Origin: Aeromonas veronii
Lineage (GTDB): Bacteria; Pseudomonadota; Gammaproteobacteria; Enterobacterales; Aeromonadaceae
Length of the DNA stretch: 64,000 nucleotides
Direction of reading: 5' to 3'
NCBI RefSeq assembly: GCF_040215105.1
Contig: NZ_CP157875.1
Location: 3,339,501 to 3,403,500, forward strand
The position numbers and the translations under genes are program-made. Each line of letters opens with the position of its first letter. Position 1 is the stretch's first letter. The notes under the pieces are model-generated. The model was not told where the DNA came from and searched no databases. It saw only the letters and a list, made by a program, of their open reading frames with translations. Shown here one piece after another: positions 9,732 to 19,476 of the stretch.

Positions 9732-10991
9732 CTATGACTCTTGTGACAATCCCAGCACCTGACGCAGCTGGGACAGCTTGTGGACATCCCCCTGGGCGGC
9801 TGCCTGGCGCAGGGCCTGGGTCGGGGCGTGGATCAACTTGTTGGTGAGGCGGTGCGCCATGGCCTTGAGGGCCTGCTCGGCATTTTCACCTTGCTGCAGC
9901 GCCAGCAGGGCCCGTTGCAGCTCCTCGTCGGCCACCTGTTGGGACTGGTGGCGATAATCGCGGATGAGATCCACCGAGTGCAGGCTGCGATACCAGCCCA
10001 TGAAGTCGTCACGCTCTTCCTGCACGATGAGCTCGGCCTCGGCGGCGGCCCGTTTGCGGGTCTCGAGGTTCTGCTCGATGATCCCCTGCAGGTCGTCCAC
10101 CGTGTAGAGATAGGCATCCGGCAGCTCGTCCACTTCCGCCTCGATATCCCGCGGCACGGCGATATCCACCAGGAACATGGGCTTGAAGCGGCGCGCCTTG
10201 AGGGCCCGCTCCACCATGCCCTTGCCGATGATGGGCAAGGGGCTGGCAGTGGAGCTGATGACGATGTCCGCCTCGTGCAGGTAGTCCGGGATCTCCTCCA
10301 GGGTCATCACCTGGGCACCGAACTCCTCAGCCAGCAGCTGGGCCCGCTGCAGGGTGCGGTTCGCCACCATCATCTGGGTGACGTTCTGCTCGCGCAGATG
10401 GCGGGCCACCAGTTCAATGGTCTCCCCCGCCCCCACCAGCAGCACCTTGGTCTGGGAAAGATCGGAGAAGATGCGCCGTCCCAGACTCACGGCGGCGAAG
10501 GCCACCGACACGGCGCTGGCGCCGATCTCGGTATCGGTGCGTACCCGTTTGGCCACGGAGAAGGATTTCTGGAACAGTCGCTCCAGCGAACCTTTAACCG
10601 CCTCGGCTTGCTGGGCATGGGCGTAGGACTGCTTGATCTGCCCCAGGATCTGGGGTTCCCCCAGCACCAGGGAGTCGAGGCCGCAGGCGACCCGCATCAG
10701 GTGACGTACCGCCTCCTCATCCTGGTGGCGGTAGATGGCGGAGACTACCTCGGCCGCATCCAGCTGGTGGAAGCGCTGCAACCAGTGCAGCACCTGCTCC
10801 CCCTCTCCCTGCTCCAGGCTGCAATAGAGCTCGGTGCGATTGCAGGTGGAGACGATCACCGCCTCGCTGACGCCGGGTTGATCCACCAGCTCACGCAGGG
10901 CGCGATCGATGCAGTCCGGGCCAAAGGCGACCCGCTCCCGCAAGGCGACACTGGCGGTGTTGTGGTTGATTCCGAGGGCAAGCAGACTCAT
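9732..10991 (-). CDS. hemA: Glutamyl-tRNA reductase
   Basis: First committed enzyme of C5 heme biosynthesis; reduces glutamyl-tRNA to glutamate 1-semialdehyde with NADPH. The 419-residue product has the catalytic Cys50 in STCNRTE, the [15 protein letters not shown] segment and an NADPH-binding LLVGAGE motif. ATG 10991 gives the family N-terminus [10 protein letters not shown], and the extra 15 codons of the open frame are not conserved. It is the first gene of the six-gene minus-strand operon and is divergent from lolB. Confidence 0.96.
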   Translation of the reverse strand: MSLLALGINHNTASVALRERVAFGPDCIDRALRELVDQPGVSEAVIVSTCNRTELYCSLEQGEGEQVLHWLQRFHQLDAAEVVSAIYRHQDEEAVRHLMRVACGLDSLVLGEPQILGQIKQSYAHAQQAEAVKGSLERLFQKSFSVAKRVRTDTEIGASAVSVAFAAVSLGRRIFSDLSQTKVLLVGAGETIELVARHLREQNVTQMMVANRTLQRAQLLAEEFGAQVMTLEEIPDYLHEADIVISSTASPLPIIGKGMVERALKARRFKPMFLVDIAVPRDIEAEVDELPDAYLYTVDDLQGIIEQNLETRKRAAAEAELIVQEERDDFMGWYRSLHSVDLIRDYRHQSQQVADEELQRALLALQQGENAEQALKAMAHRLTNKLIHAPTQALRQAAAQGDVHKLSQLRQVLGLSQES

Positions 10992-11116
10992 GAGTGGGTG
11001 GCGATCATTTCGTGCACAGGGTGTAAAGGCCGTCAATTGTACGAGAAAGGGTAAGTCTTTAAAAGCGATACGGCCGCCCCTTATACTGTGGCAAATTCCT
11101 TGTCCGGAGCCTGACC

Positions 11117-11695
11117 TTGTTCTTGCGCATCTTCTCTCTCGCCTGCCTGCTGGTGCTGGCTGGCTGTACCACCACCTCCCCCCAGCGGGATCAGGTCAAC
11201 TGGCAGCAGGAGCGGGCCCGCCTCGAGCGCCTCGATCACTGGCAGCTGTCTGGCAAGATGGCCATCATCACCCCCCAGCAGAAAGGCAGCGCCCGCCTCA
11301 ACTGGCAGCAGAATGGGGACGACTATCGCCTCAATCTCAGCAGCATTATCGGCACCCATATCCTGGAGCTCTCCCGCACCCGGGGCGAGGTGACCCTCAT
11401 CGACAACGACGGCAAGACTCATCGCAGCGAGGATGCCGAGGCGCTTGTCTACCAGCTCACCGGCTGGAACATCCCGGTGAAAGGGCTGCCCGAATGGATC
11501 AAGGGGCTGCCCGGTCAGGCCGAGTTTGAACTCAACCCCGACGCCAGCCTGGCCTCGGTGCGGGACGGCCAGTGGCAGATCGTCTACGGCGACTATCGGG
11601 ATCAGGCCGGCTATCGCCTGCCCCACCTGCTGACCATGACCGGTCAGGGCAGCCGCCTCAAGCTGCAGATCAACCAATGGAATCTGGTGCCATGA
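11117..11695 (+). CDS. lolB: Outer-membrane lipoprotein LolB
   Basis: Receives lipoproteins from LolA and inserts them into the outer membrane. The 192-residue precursor has a signal peptide with lipobox LAGC, giving the lipidated Cys at about residue 17, and the LolB pattern ([27 protein letters not shown]). The start is TTG 11117; CCGGAG lies seven bases upstream and no ATG is available before the signal peptide. It overlaps ispE by four bases (ATGA) and is divergent from hemA, as in E. coli. Confidence 0.93.
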   Translation: MFLRIFSLACLLVLAGCTTTSPQRDQVNWQQERARLERLDHWQLSGKMAIITPQQKGSARLNWQQNGDDYRLNLSSIIGTHILELSRTRGEVTLIDNDGKTHRSEDAEALVYQLTGWNIPVKGLPEWIKGLPGQAEFELNPDASLASVRDGQWQIVYGDYRDQAGYRLPHLLTMTGQGSRLKLQINQWNLVP

Positions 11696-12582
11696 TGGAG
11701 CAACCATCCCGACACCAGGCCATCCGCTGGCCCGCTCCCGCCAAGCTGAATCTCTTCCTGCACGTCAATGGTCGCCGCGCTGACGGTTATCACGAGCTGC
11801 AGACCCTGTTTATCTTCCTCAGTCACGGCGACTGGCTTACGTTCGAGCCCCTCGAGGGCACCAGTCTGCTCACCCTGAGCCCCGCCATCCCGGGGGTGCC
11901 CGATGAGCAGAACCTCATCATCCGTGCCGCCCGCCTGCTGCAGGCGCGGTTGCAAAGTCCGCAAGGGGCCCATATCCGGCTGGAGAAGGTGCTGCCCATG
12001 GGGGGCGGCATCGGCGGCGGCTCGTCGGATGCGGCCACCACCCTGGCGGCCCTGAATCATCTCTGGCAGGCTGGTTTGAGCGAAGATGAACTGGCGGAGC
12101 TTGGCGTGCAGCTCGGTGCCGACGTACCGGTGTTCGTGCGTGGACGAGCGGCCTTCGCGGAGGGGGTGGGTGAGCGACTGCAACCGGTCGAGGTGCCGAG
12201 CGCCTGGTATCTGGTGCTCAAACCCGATTGCCATGTGGCGACGGCCGCCGTGTTCCAGGATCCGGACCTGCCGAGAAATACCCCCAAGATGGCATTGCAC
12301 AACCTGCTGGACGGGGAGTGGAAAAACGATTGCGAGTCACTGGTGAAAAAGCGCCACCCCGAGGTTGCCAATGCGCTCGGCTGGTTGCTAGAATACGCGC
12401 CGTCAAGAATGACGGGCACTGGAGCCTGCGTCTTTGCTCAATTTGAAGACGAAAAGGCTGCTCGGAAGGTGTTGGCAAAGGTGCCGGAAGGCTGGGATGG
12501 GTTTGTCGCCAAGGGCGAGAACATATCACCACTCTTCGCCACTTTGCAACAAGTCAGTGATTGGGGTATCGCCAAGCGGTAA
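11692..12582 (+). CDS. ispE: 4-diphosphocytidyl-2-C-methyl-D-erythritol kinase
   Basis: Phosphorylates CDP-methylerythritol in the MEP isoprenoid pathway. The 296-residue product is a GHMP kinase with [12 protein letters not shown] at the N-terminus, the glycine-rich [14 protein letters not shown] loop, LGADVPVF, and a C-terminal [10 protein letters not shown] motif. It overlaps the lolB stop by four bases; a second ATG follows immediately at 11695. Its 3' end is unusual: the last six codons and the TAA stop lie inside the following tRNA-Gln gene, a 21-base overlap. Confidence 0.95.
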   Translation: MMEQPSRHQAIRWPAPAKLNLFLHVNGRRADGYHELQTLFIFLSHGDWLTFEPLEGTSLLTLSPAIPGVPDEQNLIIRAARLLQARLQSPQGAHIRLEKVLPMGGGIGGGSSDAATTLAALNHLWQAGLSEDELAELGVQLGADVPVFVRGRAAFAEGVGERLQPVEVPSAWYLVLKPDCHVATAAVFQDPDLPRNTPKMALHNLLDGEWKNDCESLVKKRHPEVANALGWLLEYAPSRMTGTGACVFAQFEDEKAARKVLAKVPEGWDGFVAKGENISPLFATLQQVSDWGIAKR

Positions 12583-12636
12583 GGCAGCGGGTTTTGATCT
12601 CGCCATCCCTAGGTTCGAATCCTAGTACCCCAGCCA
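12562..12636 (+). tRNA. tRNA-Gln (anticodon TTG)
   Basis: A 75-base cloverleaf sequence with encoded CCA, T-loop GGTTCGAATCC and anticodon loop TTTTGAT (TTG). It is identical to the copies at 20056 and 20171. The first 21 bases overlap the end of ispE, so this tRNA must be processed from the lolB-ispE transcript or from a promoter inside ispE. Confidence 0.95.
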
Positions 12637-12873
12637 TTCTCTTGGTGAATGAGACAGGCAATCGATGACGGTCCGGGAAGTGTGAAGAGTGCATTCTCGT
12701 CAAACGCCCCGTTTTCGCCTCGATGACCTCCCATCACCGATAGCTGACTGCAATCCCGACCGCTGACAACCTGTGGTGACCTCGCCCGTCATCGCTATGA
12801 ATCGTTTGCCAAAGAACGATATGGGTCCAAACAGACCCTCCACAAACTGGATGCAACCCCGAGGTTTCAAACC
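12637..12873 (+). promoter_or_regulatory. Long leader region of prs
   Basis: 237 bases without a gene between tRNA-Gln and prs. The sequence AATCGTTTGCC at 12800-12810 resembles one half of a PurR operator (CGTTTGC); the other half is poor. E. coli prs is PurR-regulated, so control by PurR is possible but not shown. Confidence 0.3.
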
Positions 12874-13821
12874 GTGCCTGACATGAAGCTGTTTGCTGGT
12901 AACGCAACGCCGGAACTAGCCCAGAAGATCGCAGATCGCCTGTTTATCAAACTCGGCAACGCTGCCGTAGGTCGCTTTAGCGACGGTGAGATCAGCGTAC
13001 AGATCAACGAGAATGTACGTGGTGGCGATATCTTCATCATTCAATCCACCTGTGCCCCGACCAATGACAATCTGATGGAATTGATCGTCATGGTGGATGC
13101 ACTGCGTCGTGCTTCAGCTGGCCGTATCACTGCCGTTATCCCCTACTTTGGTTATGCCCGTCAGGACCGCCGCGTCCGTTCCGCCCGTGTACCCATCACC
13201 GCCAAGGTTGTCGCCGACTTCCTCTCCAGCGTGGGTGTGGACCGTGTGCTGACCGTTGACCTGCATGCCGAGCAGATCCAGGGCTTCTTCGATGTCCCGG
13301 TAGACAACGTGTTCGGCAGCCCCGTGCTGCTCGAAGACATGATGTCCAAGAATCTCGAATCCCCCGTGGTTGTATCGCCGGACATCGGCGGCGTGGTGCG
13401 TGCCCGTGCCATCGCCAAGCTGCTGGATGACACCGACATCGCCATCATCGACAAGCGTCGTCCCCGCCCGAACGTCTCCCAGGTCATGCACCTGATCGGT
13501 GACGTGGCCGGTCGCGACTGCATCATCGTCGATGACATGATCGATACCGGTGGCACCCTGTGCAAGGCGGCCGAAGCGCTGAAAGAGCGTGGCGCCAAGC
13601 GTGTGTTCGCCTATGCGACCCACCCGGTCTTCTCCGGCTCCGCCGTGGAAAACATCAAGAATTCGGTCATCGATGAGCTGATCATCACCGACTCCATCCC
13701 GCTCACCGCCGAGATGAAAGCCGTCGGCAAGGTCAAGCAACTGACCCTGTCCACCGTGCTGGCCGAAGCCATTCGCCGTATCAGCAACGAGGAGTCCATC
13801 TCTGCCATGTTTGAGCATTGA
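12874..13821 (+). CDS. prs: Ribose-phosphate pyrophosphokinase
   Basis: Makes phosphoribosyl pyrophosphate from ribose 5-phosphate and ATP for purine, pyrimidine, histidine, tryptophan and NAD synthesis. The 315-residue product is nearly collinear with E. coli Prs, including the flexible-loop residues YARQDRR, the [11 protein letters not shown] segment and the PRPP-binding [11 protein letters not shown]. The start is GTG 12874, also a GTG in E. coli; a GAGG lies nine bases upstream. It is part of the lolB-ispE-prs-pth-ychF group and ends in a terminator. Confidence 0.97.
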   Translation: MPDMKLFAGNATPELAQKIADRLFIKLGNAAVGRFSDGEISVQINENVRGGDIFIIQSTCAPTNDNLMELIVMVDALRRASAGRITAVIPYFGYARQDRRVRSARVPITAKVVADFLSSVGVDRVLTVDLHAEQIQGFFDVPVDNVFGSPVLLEDMMSKNLESPVVVSPDIGGVVRARAIAKLLDDTDIAIIDKRRPRPNVSQVMHLIGDVAGRDCIIVDDMIDTGGTLCKAAEALKERGAKRVFAYATHPVFSGSAVENIKNSVIDELIITDSIPLTAEMKAVGKVKQLTLSTVLAEAIRRISNEESISAMFEH

Positions 13822-13836
13822 TAGACCCCGTTGTGA

Positions 13837-13863
13837 CAAAAACCGCCAACTGGCGGTTTTTGT
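13837..13863 (+). terminator. Terminator of prs
   Basis: AAAAACCGCCA / TGGCGGTTTTT stem 16 bases after the prs stop, followed by GTCTTTTT. Confidence 0.85.
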
Positions 13864-13911
13864 CTTTTTAGCTCCCCGGTATTGCCCTGCCCCGCAGGTT
13901 AAGGATTGTCC

Positions 13912-15900
13912 ATGAAGTGCCCCCGTCTCCTGTTCGTTTTCCCGCTCTGCGCCCTGCTCTCCGCCTGCCTGTCCGACAAGGAGAGCACGCTCTTCTCTCT
14001 CACCCTGGCGCACATGAACGACACCCACTCCCAGTTCGATCCGGTCAATGCCGAGTTCAAGGGGGCCATCTTCGGCAAGTCAGCCGAGGAGGCCACCCTC
14101 TATACCCGCATCGGCGGCTACCCGCGCCTGCTCACCATGGCCAAGGCCTACCAGGCCGAGGCACTGGCCAAGAATGAACCCCTGTTGCTGCTGCACGGCG
14201 GCGACGCCTGGCAGGGCAGCGGCTACTTCAAACTCAACGAGGGGATGGCGAACGCCGAGCTGCTGAGCCAGTTCGGCCTCGATGCCATGGCCCTTGGCAA
14301 CCACGAGTTCGATCTCGACAACCAGAAGCTGGCCCGCTTCATTCAGGGGGTCAACTTCCCGGTGCTGGCCGCCAACCTGGATGCCAGCGATGACGAGGAT
14401 CTCGCCCGGGCCGACAACCTCAAGCCCTTCGTGGTCTATGCCTTTGAAGGCCATCAGAAGAGCCCGGTCCCGGATCTCGACCACCTGCCCCAGGGCAAGC
14501 AGCTGGTCGCCGTCATGGGGCTGGTACTGGAAGACATGGCCAACATCTCCCCCAACGTCGGCAATCTCCATTTTCGCAAGGAGGTCGAGGCGGCTCAGGC
14601 CACGGTGGATCTGCTGCAAGCCAGGGGGATCCACCAGATCGTCGCCCTGACCCACATCGGCAATGCCCGGGATCTGGCGCTCGCCGCCGAGGTGAACGGG
14701 TTGGACGCCATCGTCGGCGGCCACTCCCACAGTCTGCTCGGCGACTTCACCAACATCGGCTGGGGCAACACCGGGGAATACGCGGCCCTGGTCACCAACC
14801 CGGACGGGGTCGGCCTCACCTGCGTGGTGCAGGCAGGCTCCTACGCCCAGGCCATCGGTCTGGCCCGCATCAGCTTCGACGGTCAGGGCCGGGTGATCGG
14901 CTGCCAGGGTCAGAACCAGCTGCTGGCGAGTCGCGACTTCTTCGCAGATCCCGCTCGCCAACAGCCACTCGACAAGAAGCGCGGCCAGCAGGCGAGCAAG
15001 TTTATCGACGCCCAGCCCAACCTGGTGGCGGTGGACGAGGATCCGCGCCTGCGCGGCCTCATCGACAGCCACTTCAAACCGGCCCTGGACAAGGCGTTTG
15101 GCCCCGTCATCGCCACCCTGCCGGCGGCGCTGCAAAATGCCCGTCGCCCCGGTGACAACGGCAGCGATCGCCACGGCTCGGACGTCGCCTCCCTGGTGGC
15201 CGAGGGGCAATACTATTGGGCCAACACCCCGGCGGTGCAGGCCCTGACCGGCGGCCCGGTGGATTTCGCCCTGCTGGCGGTGGGGGGCGTGCGCGCCGAC
15301 CTGCCCGCCGGTGAGCTGCGGCAAGGGGATCCCGCCCTCACCCTGCTGCCGTTCAAGAACCCCCTCAGTGTGCTGACCCTCTCTGGCGCCGACGTGCGGG
15401 CCCTCTTGACCGAGACCATCACCGCCACCCTGGCCCCCAGCGCCCACGCCGGCAAGTTCCCCTATGGCGGGCACCTGCGCTACACCTTCACCGAAACGGT
15501 GGCGGGCAAACAAGGCAATCTGACCCAGCTGCAATGGCAGGGCGTCGATGGCCAGTGGCAGGATGTCGTGGATAGCCAGCGCTACAAGGTGGTGACCAAT
15601 GCCTACAGCGCCAATGGCAACGACGGCTGGCAGGCCCTGGCTCGCGCCCAGGCGCAGCAGGCCGAGCGGGTGGACATTGCCTGGGTCGATGGCAAGCTCA
15701 CCGCCTTCCCCGTGCAGCGCGTGGAGCAAACGGGCTCCCAGCTCAGTGCCCGCTACGGCGAGGGGCAGGATTTGGATTGCAAGGCCAGCAACGTGGATTG
15801 CGGCACGGATGCGGCCTCCTTCGTGCAATACGTGAAGGCGCAGCGGCCGACCCTGACGGCGCTCGGCGAGGAGACGGTCACCCTGCTGCGAGCCCGGTGA
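13912..15900 (+). CDS. Bifunctional metallophosphatase / 5'-nucleotidase lipoprotein
   Basis: A 662-residue UshA/NutA-like enzyme expected to hydrolyse extracellular nucleotides. The signal peptide ends in a lipobox (LLSAC, Cys19), so it is membrane-anchored. The metallophosphatase domain shows NDTH (residues 37-39), GGDAWQGS (96-103), GNHEFD (129-134), THIGN and GGHSH; the C-terminal nucleotidase domain has GGVRADLPAGE and NPLSVLTLSG. ATG 13912 follows AAGGA by six bases; the TTG at 13906 is less likely. It sits between prs and pth, where E. coli has other genes, and has its own terminator upstream. Confidence 0.88.
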   Translation: MKCPRLLFVFPLCALLSACLSDKESTLFSLTLAHMNDTHSQFDPVNAEFKGAIFGKSAEEATLYTRIGGYPRLLTMAKAYQAEALAKNEPLLLLHGGDAWQGSGYFKLNEGMANAELLSQFGLDAMALGNHEFDLDNQKLARFIQGVNFPVLAANLDASDDEDLARADNLKPFVVYAFEGHQKSPVPDLDHLPQGKQLVAVMGLVLEDMANISPNVGNLHFRKEVEAAQATVDLLQARGIHQIVALTHIGNARDLALAAEVNGLDAIVGGHSHSLLGDFTNIGWGNTGEYAALVTNPDGVGLTCVVQAGSYAQAIGLARISFDGQGRVIGCQGQNQLLASRDFFADPARQQPLDKKRGQQASKFIDAQPNLVAVDEDPRLRGLIDSHFKPALDKAFGPVIATLPAALQNARRPGDNGSDRHGSDVASLVAEGQYYWANTPAVQALTGGPVDFALLAVGGVRADLPAGELRQGDPALTLLPFKNPLSVLTLSGADVRALLTETITATLAPSAHAGKFPYGGHLRYTFTETVAGKQGNLTQLQWQGVDGQWQDVVDSQRYKVVTNAYSANGNDGWQALARAQAQQAERVDIAWVDGKLTAFPVQRVEQTGSQLSARYGEGQDLDCKASNVDCGTDAASFVQYVKAQRPTLTALGEETVTLLRAR

Positions 15901-15922
15901 TGTCTCAAAGGCGCCAAGCGAC

Positions 15923-15945
15923 ACGGGCCCGGCAGGGCCCGTTTG
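15923..15945 (+). terminator. Possible terminator of the 5'-nucleotidase gene
   Basis: ACGGGCCC / GGGCCCGT perfect stem with GGCA loop, but only TTTG follows, so it may be a weak terminator. Confidence 0.5.
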
Positions 15946-15987
15946 CCAGCAGCTTCGTCCTAAATCCCCCGCAAGTCCGCACTTTGG

Positions 15988-16016
15988 TTGAGTGATCGCC
16001 ACTCGGCGGCTAGAAT
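15988..16016 (+). promoter_or_regulatory. Putative sigma-70 promoter of pth
   Basis: TTGAGT (15988-15993) and TAGAAT (16011-16016) separated by 17 bases. It would start transcription near 16023, about 66 bases before the pth start. Confidence 0.5.
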
Positions 16017-16088
16017 ATTGCGTCCCATTGCCCTGGGCCATCGGTTGATGGTGACCAGCAGTGCAACCAGCGAGTGAAGACATCAAGC

Positions 16089-16685
16089 GTGACGCATCAA
16101 ATCAAACTGATTGTCGGGCTGGGTAACCCCGGCCCCGAATACGCCAAGACCCGCCACAATGCGGGGGCCTGGTATGTGGAGCAGCTGGCCCGCTGGCACA
16201 ACGTCAGCCTGCGTGAAGAGCCCAAGTTCTTCGGCCACACCGCCCGCATCCTGGTGGAAGGGCAGGATGTGCGCCTGCTCATCCCGAACACCTACATGAA
16301 CCTCTCCGGCAAGGCCGTGGCGGCGCTGGCGCGCTTCTACCAGATAGCCCCGGAGGAGATCCTGGTGGCCCACGATGAACTGGACCTGCCCCCGGGCATC
16401 GCCAAGTTCAAGCAAGGGGGCGGTCATGGCGGCCACAATGGCCTCAAGGACATCATCGCCAGGATGGGCAACAACAATAATTTCTTCCGCCTGCGTCTGG
16501 GGATAGGTCATCCCGGCGCCAAGGAGCTGGTGGCCGGCTTCGTGCTGACCAAGGCCCCCAGCAGTGAACAGAACCTGATCGAGGCCGCACTGGACGAGTC
16601 CCTGCGTGCCACCGACATCCTGTTCAAACAAGACATGACCAAGGCCATGAACCGCTTGCACAGCTTCAAGGCCGAGAAAGTCTGA
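16089..16685 (+). CDS. pth: Peptidyl-tRNA hydrolase
   Basis: Recycles tRNA by hydrolysing peptidyl-tRNA released prematurely from ribosomes. From GTG 16089 the product is 198 residues and begins like the E. coli enzyme ([15 protein letters not shown]). The catalytic His lies in TRHNAGAW (residue 23), the catalytic Asp in VAHDELDLP, and the substrate-binding Asn residues in TYMNLSGK and [12 protein letters not shown] second GTG at 16074 would add five residues and cannot be excluded. Confidence 0.94.
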   Translation: MTHQIKLIVGLGNPGPEYAKTRHNAGAWYVEQLARWHNVSLREEPKFFGHTARILVEGQDVRLLIPNTYMNLSGKAVAALARFYQIAPEEILVAHDELDLPPGIAKFKQGGGHGGHNGLKDIIARMGNNNNFFRLRLGIGHPGAKELVAGFVLTKAPSSEQNLIEAALDESLRATDILFKQDMTKAMNRLHSFKAEKV

Positions 16686-16744
16686 ATACGGACACCAGGC
16701 AAGTGCCAGGGTCACACAATATGACAGGGCTGCCTAAGAATCTG

Positions 16745-16905
16745 TTCACTCTCTGTAACGAGAGGTTGTCAGCAAGGTGAAGCGCAGCACAGGAACCGGA
16801 GCGTATAGATATACGTGAGGATTCCGAGCAGCACATGAGCCTTGATCACGGCCTCGCAGTAAGAGCGTGAGCAGGTCCTGCGGCCCTCACACAGCATCCA
16901 TCACG
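16745..16905. repeat. Structured intergenic element upstream of ychF
   Basis: The pth-ychF gap holds a strongly structured stretch. Its core (16794-16826) is a hairpin: outer stem GGAACC / GGATTCC with one bulge, inner stem CGTATA-GA-TATACG. Flanks contain GCGCAGCA and further GC-rich repeats. The pattern reminds me of dispersed intergenic repeats in Shewanella and Aeromonas, but only one copy is in this window, so repeat status is unproven. Confidence 0.45.
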
Positions 16906-16919
16906 TAAGGTAACAATCC

Positions 16920-18011
16920 ATGGGTTTTAAATGCGGTATCGTGGGCCTGCCCAATGTAGGCAAATCCACCCTGTTCAATGCGCTGACCAAGGCCGGCATC
17001 GAAGCCGCCAACTTCCCGTTCTGCACCATTGAACCGAACACGGGTGTGGTCCCCATGCCGGATCCCCGTCTCGACGCCCTGGCGGCCATCATCAACCCCC
17101 AGCGCGTGGTGCCGACCACCATGGAATTCGTGGACATCGCCGGCCTGGTGGCGGGCGCCTCCAAGGGTGAGGGTCTGGGCAACCAGTTCCTGGCCAACAT
17201 CCGCGAAACCGAGGCCATCGGCCACGTGGTGCGCTGCTTCGAAGACGAGAACATCATCCACGTCGCGGGCAAGGTCTCCCCGGCCGATGACATCGAGGTG
17301 ATCAATACCGAGCTGGCCCTGTCCGACCTGGACGCCTGCGAGCGCGCCATCCACCGTCAGTCCAAGCGTGCCAAGGGCGGCGACAAGGATGCCAAGCTGG
17401 AAGTGGAAACCCTTGAAAAGATCAAGATGGCCCTGGAAAACGGCCAGATGATCCGCGGCATGAAGCTGGACAAGGAAGAGCTGGCCGCCGTTGCCCACCT
17501 CAACTTCCTGACCTTGAAGCCCACCATGTACATCGCCAACGTGGCGGAAGACGGCTTCGAGAACAACCCCTTCCTGGACAAGGTGCGTGAAATCGCCGCC
17601 GCCGAGAACGCCGTGGTGGTCGTGGTCTGCTGCGCCATCGAGGCGGATATCGCCGAGCTGGACGATGCCGACCGCGCCGAATTCATGGCGGATCTGGGCA
17701 TCGAAGAGCCGGGTCTGAACCGGGTGATCCGCTCCGGTTACGAGCTGCTGAACCTGCAGACCTACTTCACCGCCGGGGTGAAGGAAGTGCGCGCCTGGAC
17801 CATTCCGGTCGGTGCCACCGCCCCCCAGGCCGCCGGCAAGATCCACACCGACTTCGAGAAGGGCTTCATCCGTGCCCAGACCATCGCCTTCGACGACTTC
17901 ATCACCTACAAGGGTGAGCAAGGCGCCAAGGAAGCGGGCAAGATGCGCGCCGAAGGGAAGGACTACATCGTCAAGGATGGCGACATCATGAACTTCCTGT
18001 TCAACGTCTGA
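16920..18011 (+). CDS. ychF: Redox-regulated ATPase YchF
   Basis: Universally conserved Obg-family P-loop protein (OLA1 family) that prefers ATP and binds ribosomes; E. coli YchF dampens oxidative stress responses. The 363-residue product has G1 GLPNVGKST (residues 9-17), G3 DIAGLV, the non-canonical G4 segment, a coiled-coil insertion near residues 130-200 and a C-terminal TGS domain ending in [10 protein letters not shown]. It follows pth as in E. coli, here after a 234-base spacer. Confidence 0.96.
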   Translation: MGFKCGIVGLPNVGKSTLFNALTKAGIEAANFPFCTIEPNTGVVPMPDPRLDALAAIINPQRVVPTTMEFVDIAGLVAGASKGEGLGNQFLANIRETEAIGHVVRCFEDENIIHVAGKVSPADDIEVINTELALSDLDACERAIHRQSKRAKGGDKDAKLEVETLEKIKMALENGQMIRGMKLDKEELAAVAHLNFLTLKPTMYIANVAEDGFENNPFLDKVREIAAAENAVVVVVCCAIEADIAELDDADRAEFMADLGIEEPGLNRVIRSGYELLNLQTYFTAGVKEVRAWTIPVGATAPQAAGKIHTDFEKGFIRAQTIAFDDFITYKGEQGAKEAGKMRAEGKDYIVKDGDIMNFLFNV

Positions 18012-18064
18012 CGACAGCGCCATCCCAAGGGGCATCGCCAGGCTGGCCTGCCCCTTCGAGCGGC

Positions 18065-18099
18065 AAAAAGCCCGTCCATCTCTGGACGGGCTTTTTTTA
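18065..18099 (+). terminator. Terminator of ychF
   Basis: AAAAAGCCCGTCCA / TGGACGGGCTTTTTTT stem with a long T tract, 54 bases after the stop. Confidence 0.9.
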
Positions 18100-18211
18100 T
18101 GGCAGGATAAAACGCTGCCACATTGGCCATTCATACGCTTTGAAATGATGTAATCTGAATTTTTTCAACATGATTGAAAATAAAAATAGCACAATAGCAG
18201 TTCAATATGCT

Positions 18212-18244
18212 GAAAAAATGACAGGGCGTTCATCCTCCCGCCCT
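18212..18244 (-). terminator. Possible terminator of the barrel gene
   Basis: On the minus strand AGGGCG / CGCCCT is followed by GTCATTTTTT. The stem begins at the stop codon of the outer-membrane barrel gene. Confidence 0.6.
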
Positions 18245-19476
18245 CAAGGTCGCATCCAGGCGCTGCCAAATTGCACGTAGACGGCGCCCCCCTCCCGGCT
18301 CCAGGCCAGATCCAGCCCCATGTGCAGACCATATTTTCGCGCAATCTCGTAGCGCACGCCGACGCCCCCCGCCGCCACGCTGCGCTCGTCGAACAGGGCG
18401 CTGCCTGAGTCGCCAAACCCCTTCCCCACCCCGCCAAAGCCCACCAGGCTGTAGCGATCCCAGATGGGCCACAGCAGCTCGGCTTCCACCTGTGCCACCC
18501 GCTGCCCCTGATAGCGCATGGCCGGCACCCCGCGCAGGGAGACATAAGGGGACATATAGAAGGGGGTATCATCGGCATTGCCACTCAGGGAGCCATTGAT
18601 CCCGAGACTGGCGTTGTGCGCCAGAGGGAGGTATTGAATGGCGGTCAGGCCATAGCGGGTAAAGTCGATGTCACTGCCAAGGCCGGGGGCGAAGCGGGTG
18701 GCGCTGGCCTCCAGATAGCTGCCCGCTCTCGGGGTGAACATGTTGTCCCGGCTGTCGTGGGTGAAACTGGCCCCGAGGCCGCTGATGCGCTGCTCACGAT
18801 CGTTTTGCAACCACGCCATGGGTGAGTCGAAGGTGGCCCGGGTATTGGCGAACAGGTAATTCATCCCCAGCCAGTTGTCGCTCTCCCCCAGTCGATAGCG
18901 CCCCCGCACCATGCCGCCGGTGAGATCCAGGGTATAGGCGTAGGATCTGGGCGTCCTGTCTCCTCGCCCACCCCCGTAGTAGTCGAGGTTCAGGCTGGTC
19001 TTGATGGCGCCCACGTGGGTATTCAGGCGATTGTCCAGCCAGTAGCGCAGGTCGCCGCCGAAATAGCCGCGGGTTCCCTGATCGGTGCCCAGCCCCCCGA
19101 CCAGGGTGATATTCGGGCGATTGAAGCCGCTGCCCGGGGCGGGTTTGTCGATGAAGGCCAGGGCCCCCACCGCCCCCAGCCCCAGGGCCGGTTCGGTGAT
19201 GGGGATCACCACCGGCATGAAGCCATAGGCCTGATCGATGAAGCGGCTCACATCCAGCTTGCCATCGTCGCCACGGATCAGCGACGGCGCATCGGCACTG
19301 GCCGTCTCCGCTCCCGCCTCCTTCTGTTCCGCTGTCGGCTCCTTGCCCGCGTCGTCCACGGCCCGGGGCTCGGGCACACGCCCGGCGGCCAGAGATGACC
19401 CTGGCGCCAGCAGCATCAGCAGGCTGGCGCACAGGAGGCTCACGCACAGAAGAGTGACGCCATATCCCGGCCGCAA
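18244..19476 (-). CDS. BamA/TamA-like (surface antigen D15 type) outer-membrane protein
   Basis: An outer-membrane beta-barrel protein of about 410 residues. After a hydrophobic export signal (GVTLLCVSLLCASLLMLLAPGSSLAAG in outline) comes a low-complexity linker and then many alternating amphipathic strands (TLVGGLGTDQGTRGYFGGDLRYW, SLRGVPAMRYQGQRVAQVEAE in part) typical of the D15/BamA barrel. The RGxxAxRYxGxRxxxxxxE pattern resembles the conserved VRGF-like loop of the family. No POTRA domains are present. The start is uncertain: TTG 19476 has AAGG at good spacing, while ATG 19596 would add 40 arginine-rich residues. The function is unknown. Confidence 0.75.
   Translation of the reverse strand: MRPGYGVTLLCVSLLCASLLMLLAPGSSLAAGRVPEPRAVDDAGKEPTAEQKEAGAETASADAPSLIRGDDGKLDVSRFIDQAYGFMPVVIPITEPALGLGAVGALAFIDKPAPGSGFNRPNITLVGGLGTDQGTRGYFGGDLRYWLDNRLNTHVGAIKTSLNLDYYGGGRGDRTPRSYAYTLDLTGGMVRGRYRLGESDNWLGMNYLFANTRATFDSPMAWLQNDREQRISGLGASFTHDSRDNMFTPRAGSYLEASATRFAPGLGSDIDFTRYGLTAIQYLPLAHNASLGINGSLSGNADDTPFYMSPYVSLRGVPAMRYQGQRVAQVEAELLWPIWDRYSLVGFGGVGKGFGDSGSALFDERSVAAGGVGVRYEIARKYGLHMGLDLAWSREGGAVYVQFGSAWMRP

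Noticed and set aside
12803-12809. PurR operator upstream of prs
   Set aside because: Only one half-site (CGTTTGC) is good; mentioned in the leader entry at low confidence, not called as an operator.
14080-16086. A 668-codon minus-strand open frame opposite the 5'-nucleotidase gene
   Set aside because: It is antisense to a gene with complete metallophosphatase motifs, and its sequence is His/Gly/Gln-rich as expected of a GC-driven shadow.
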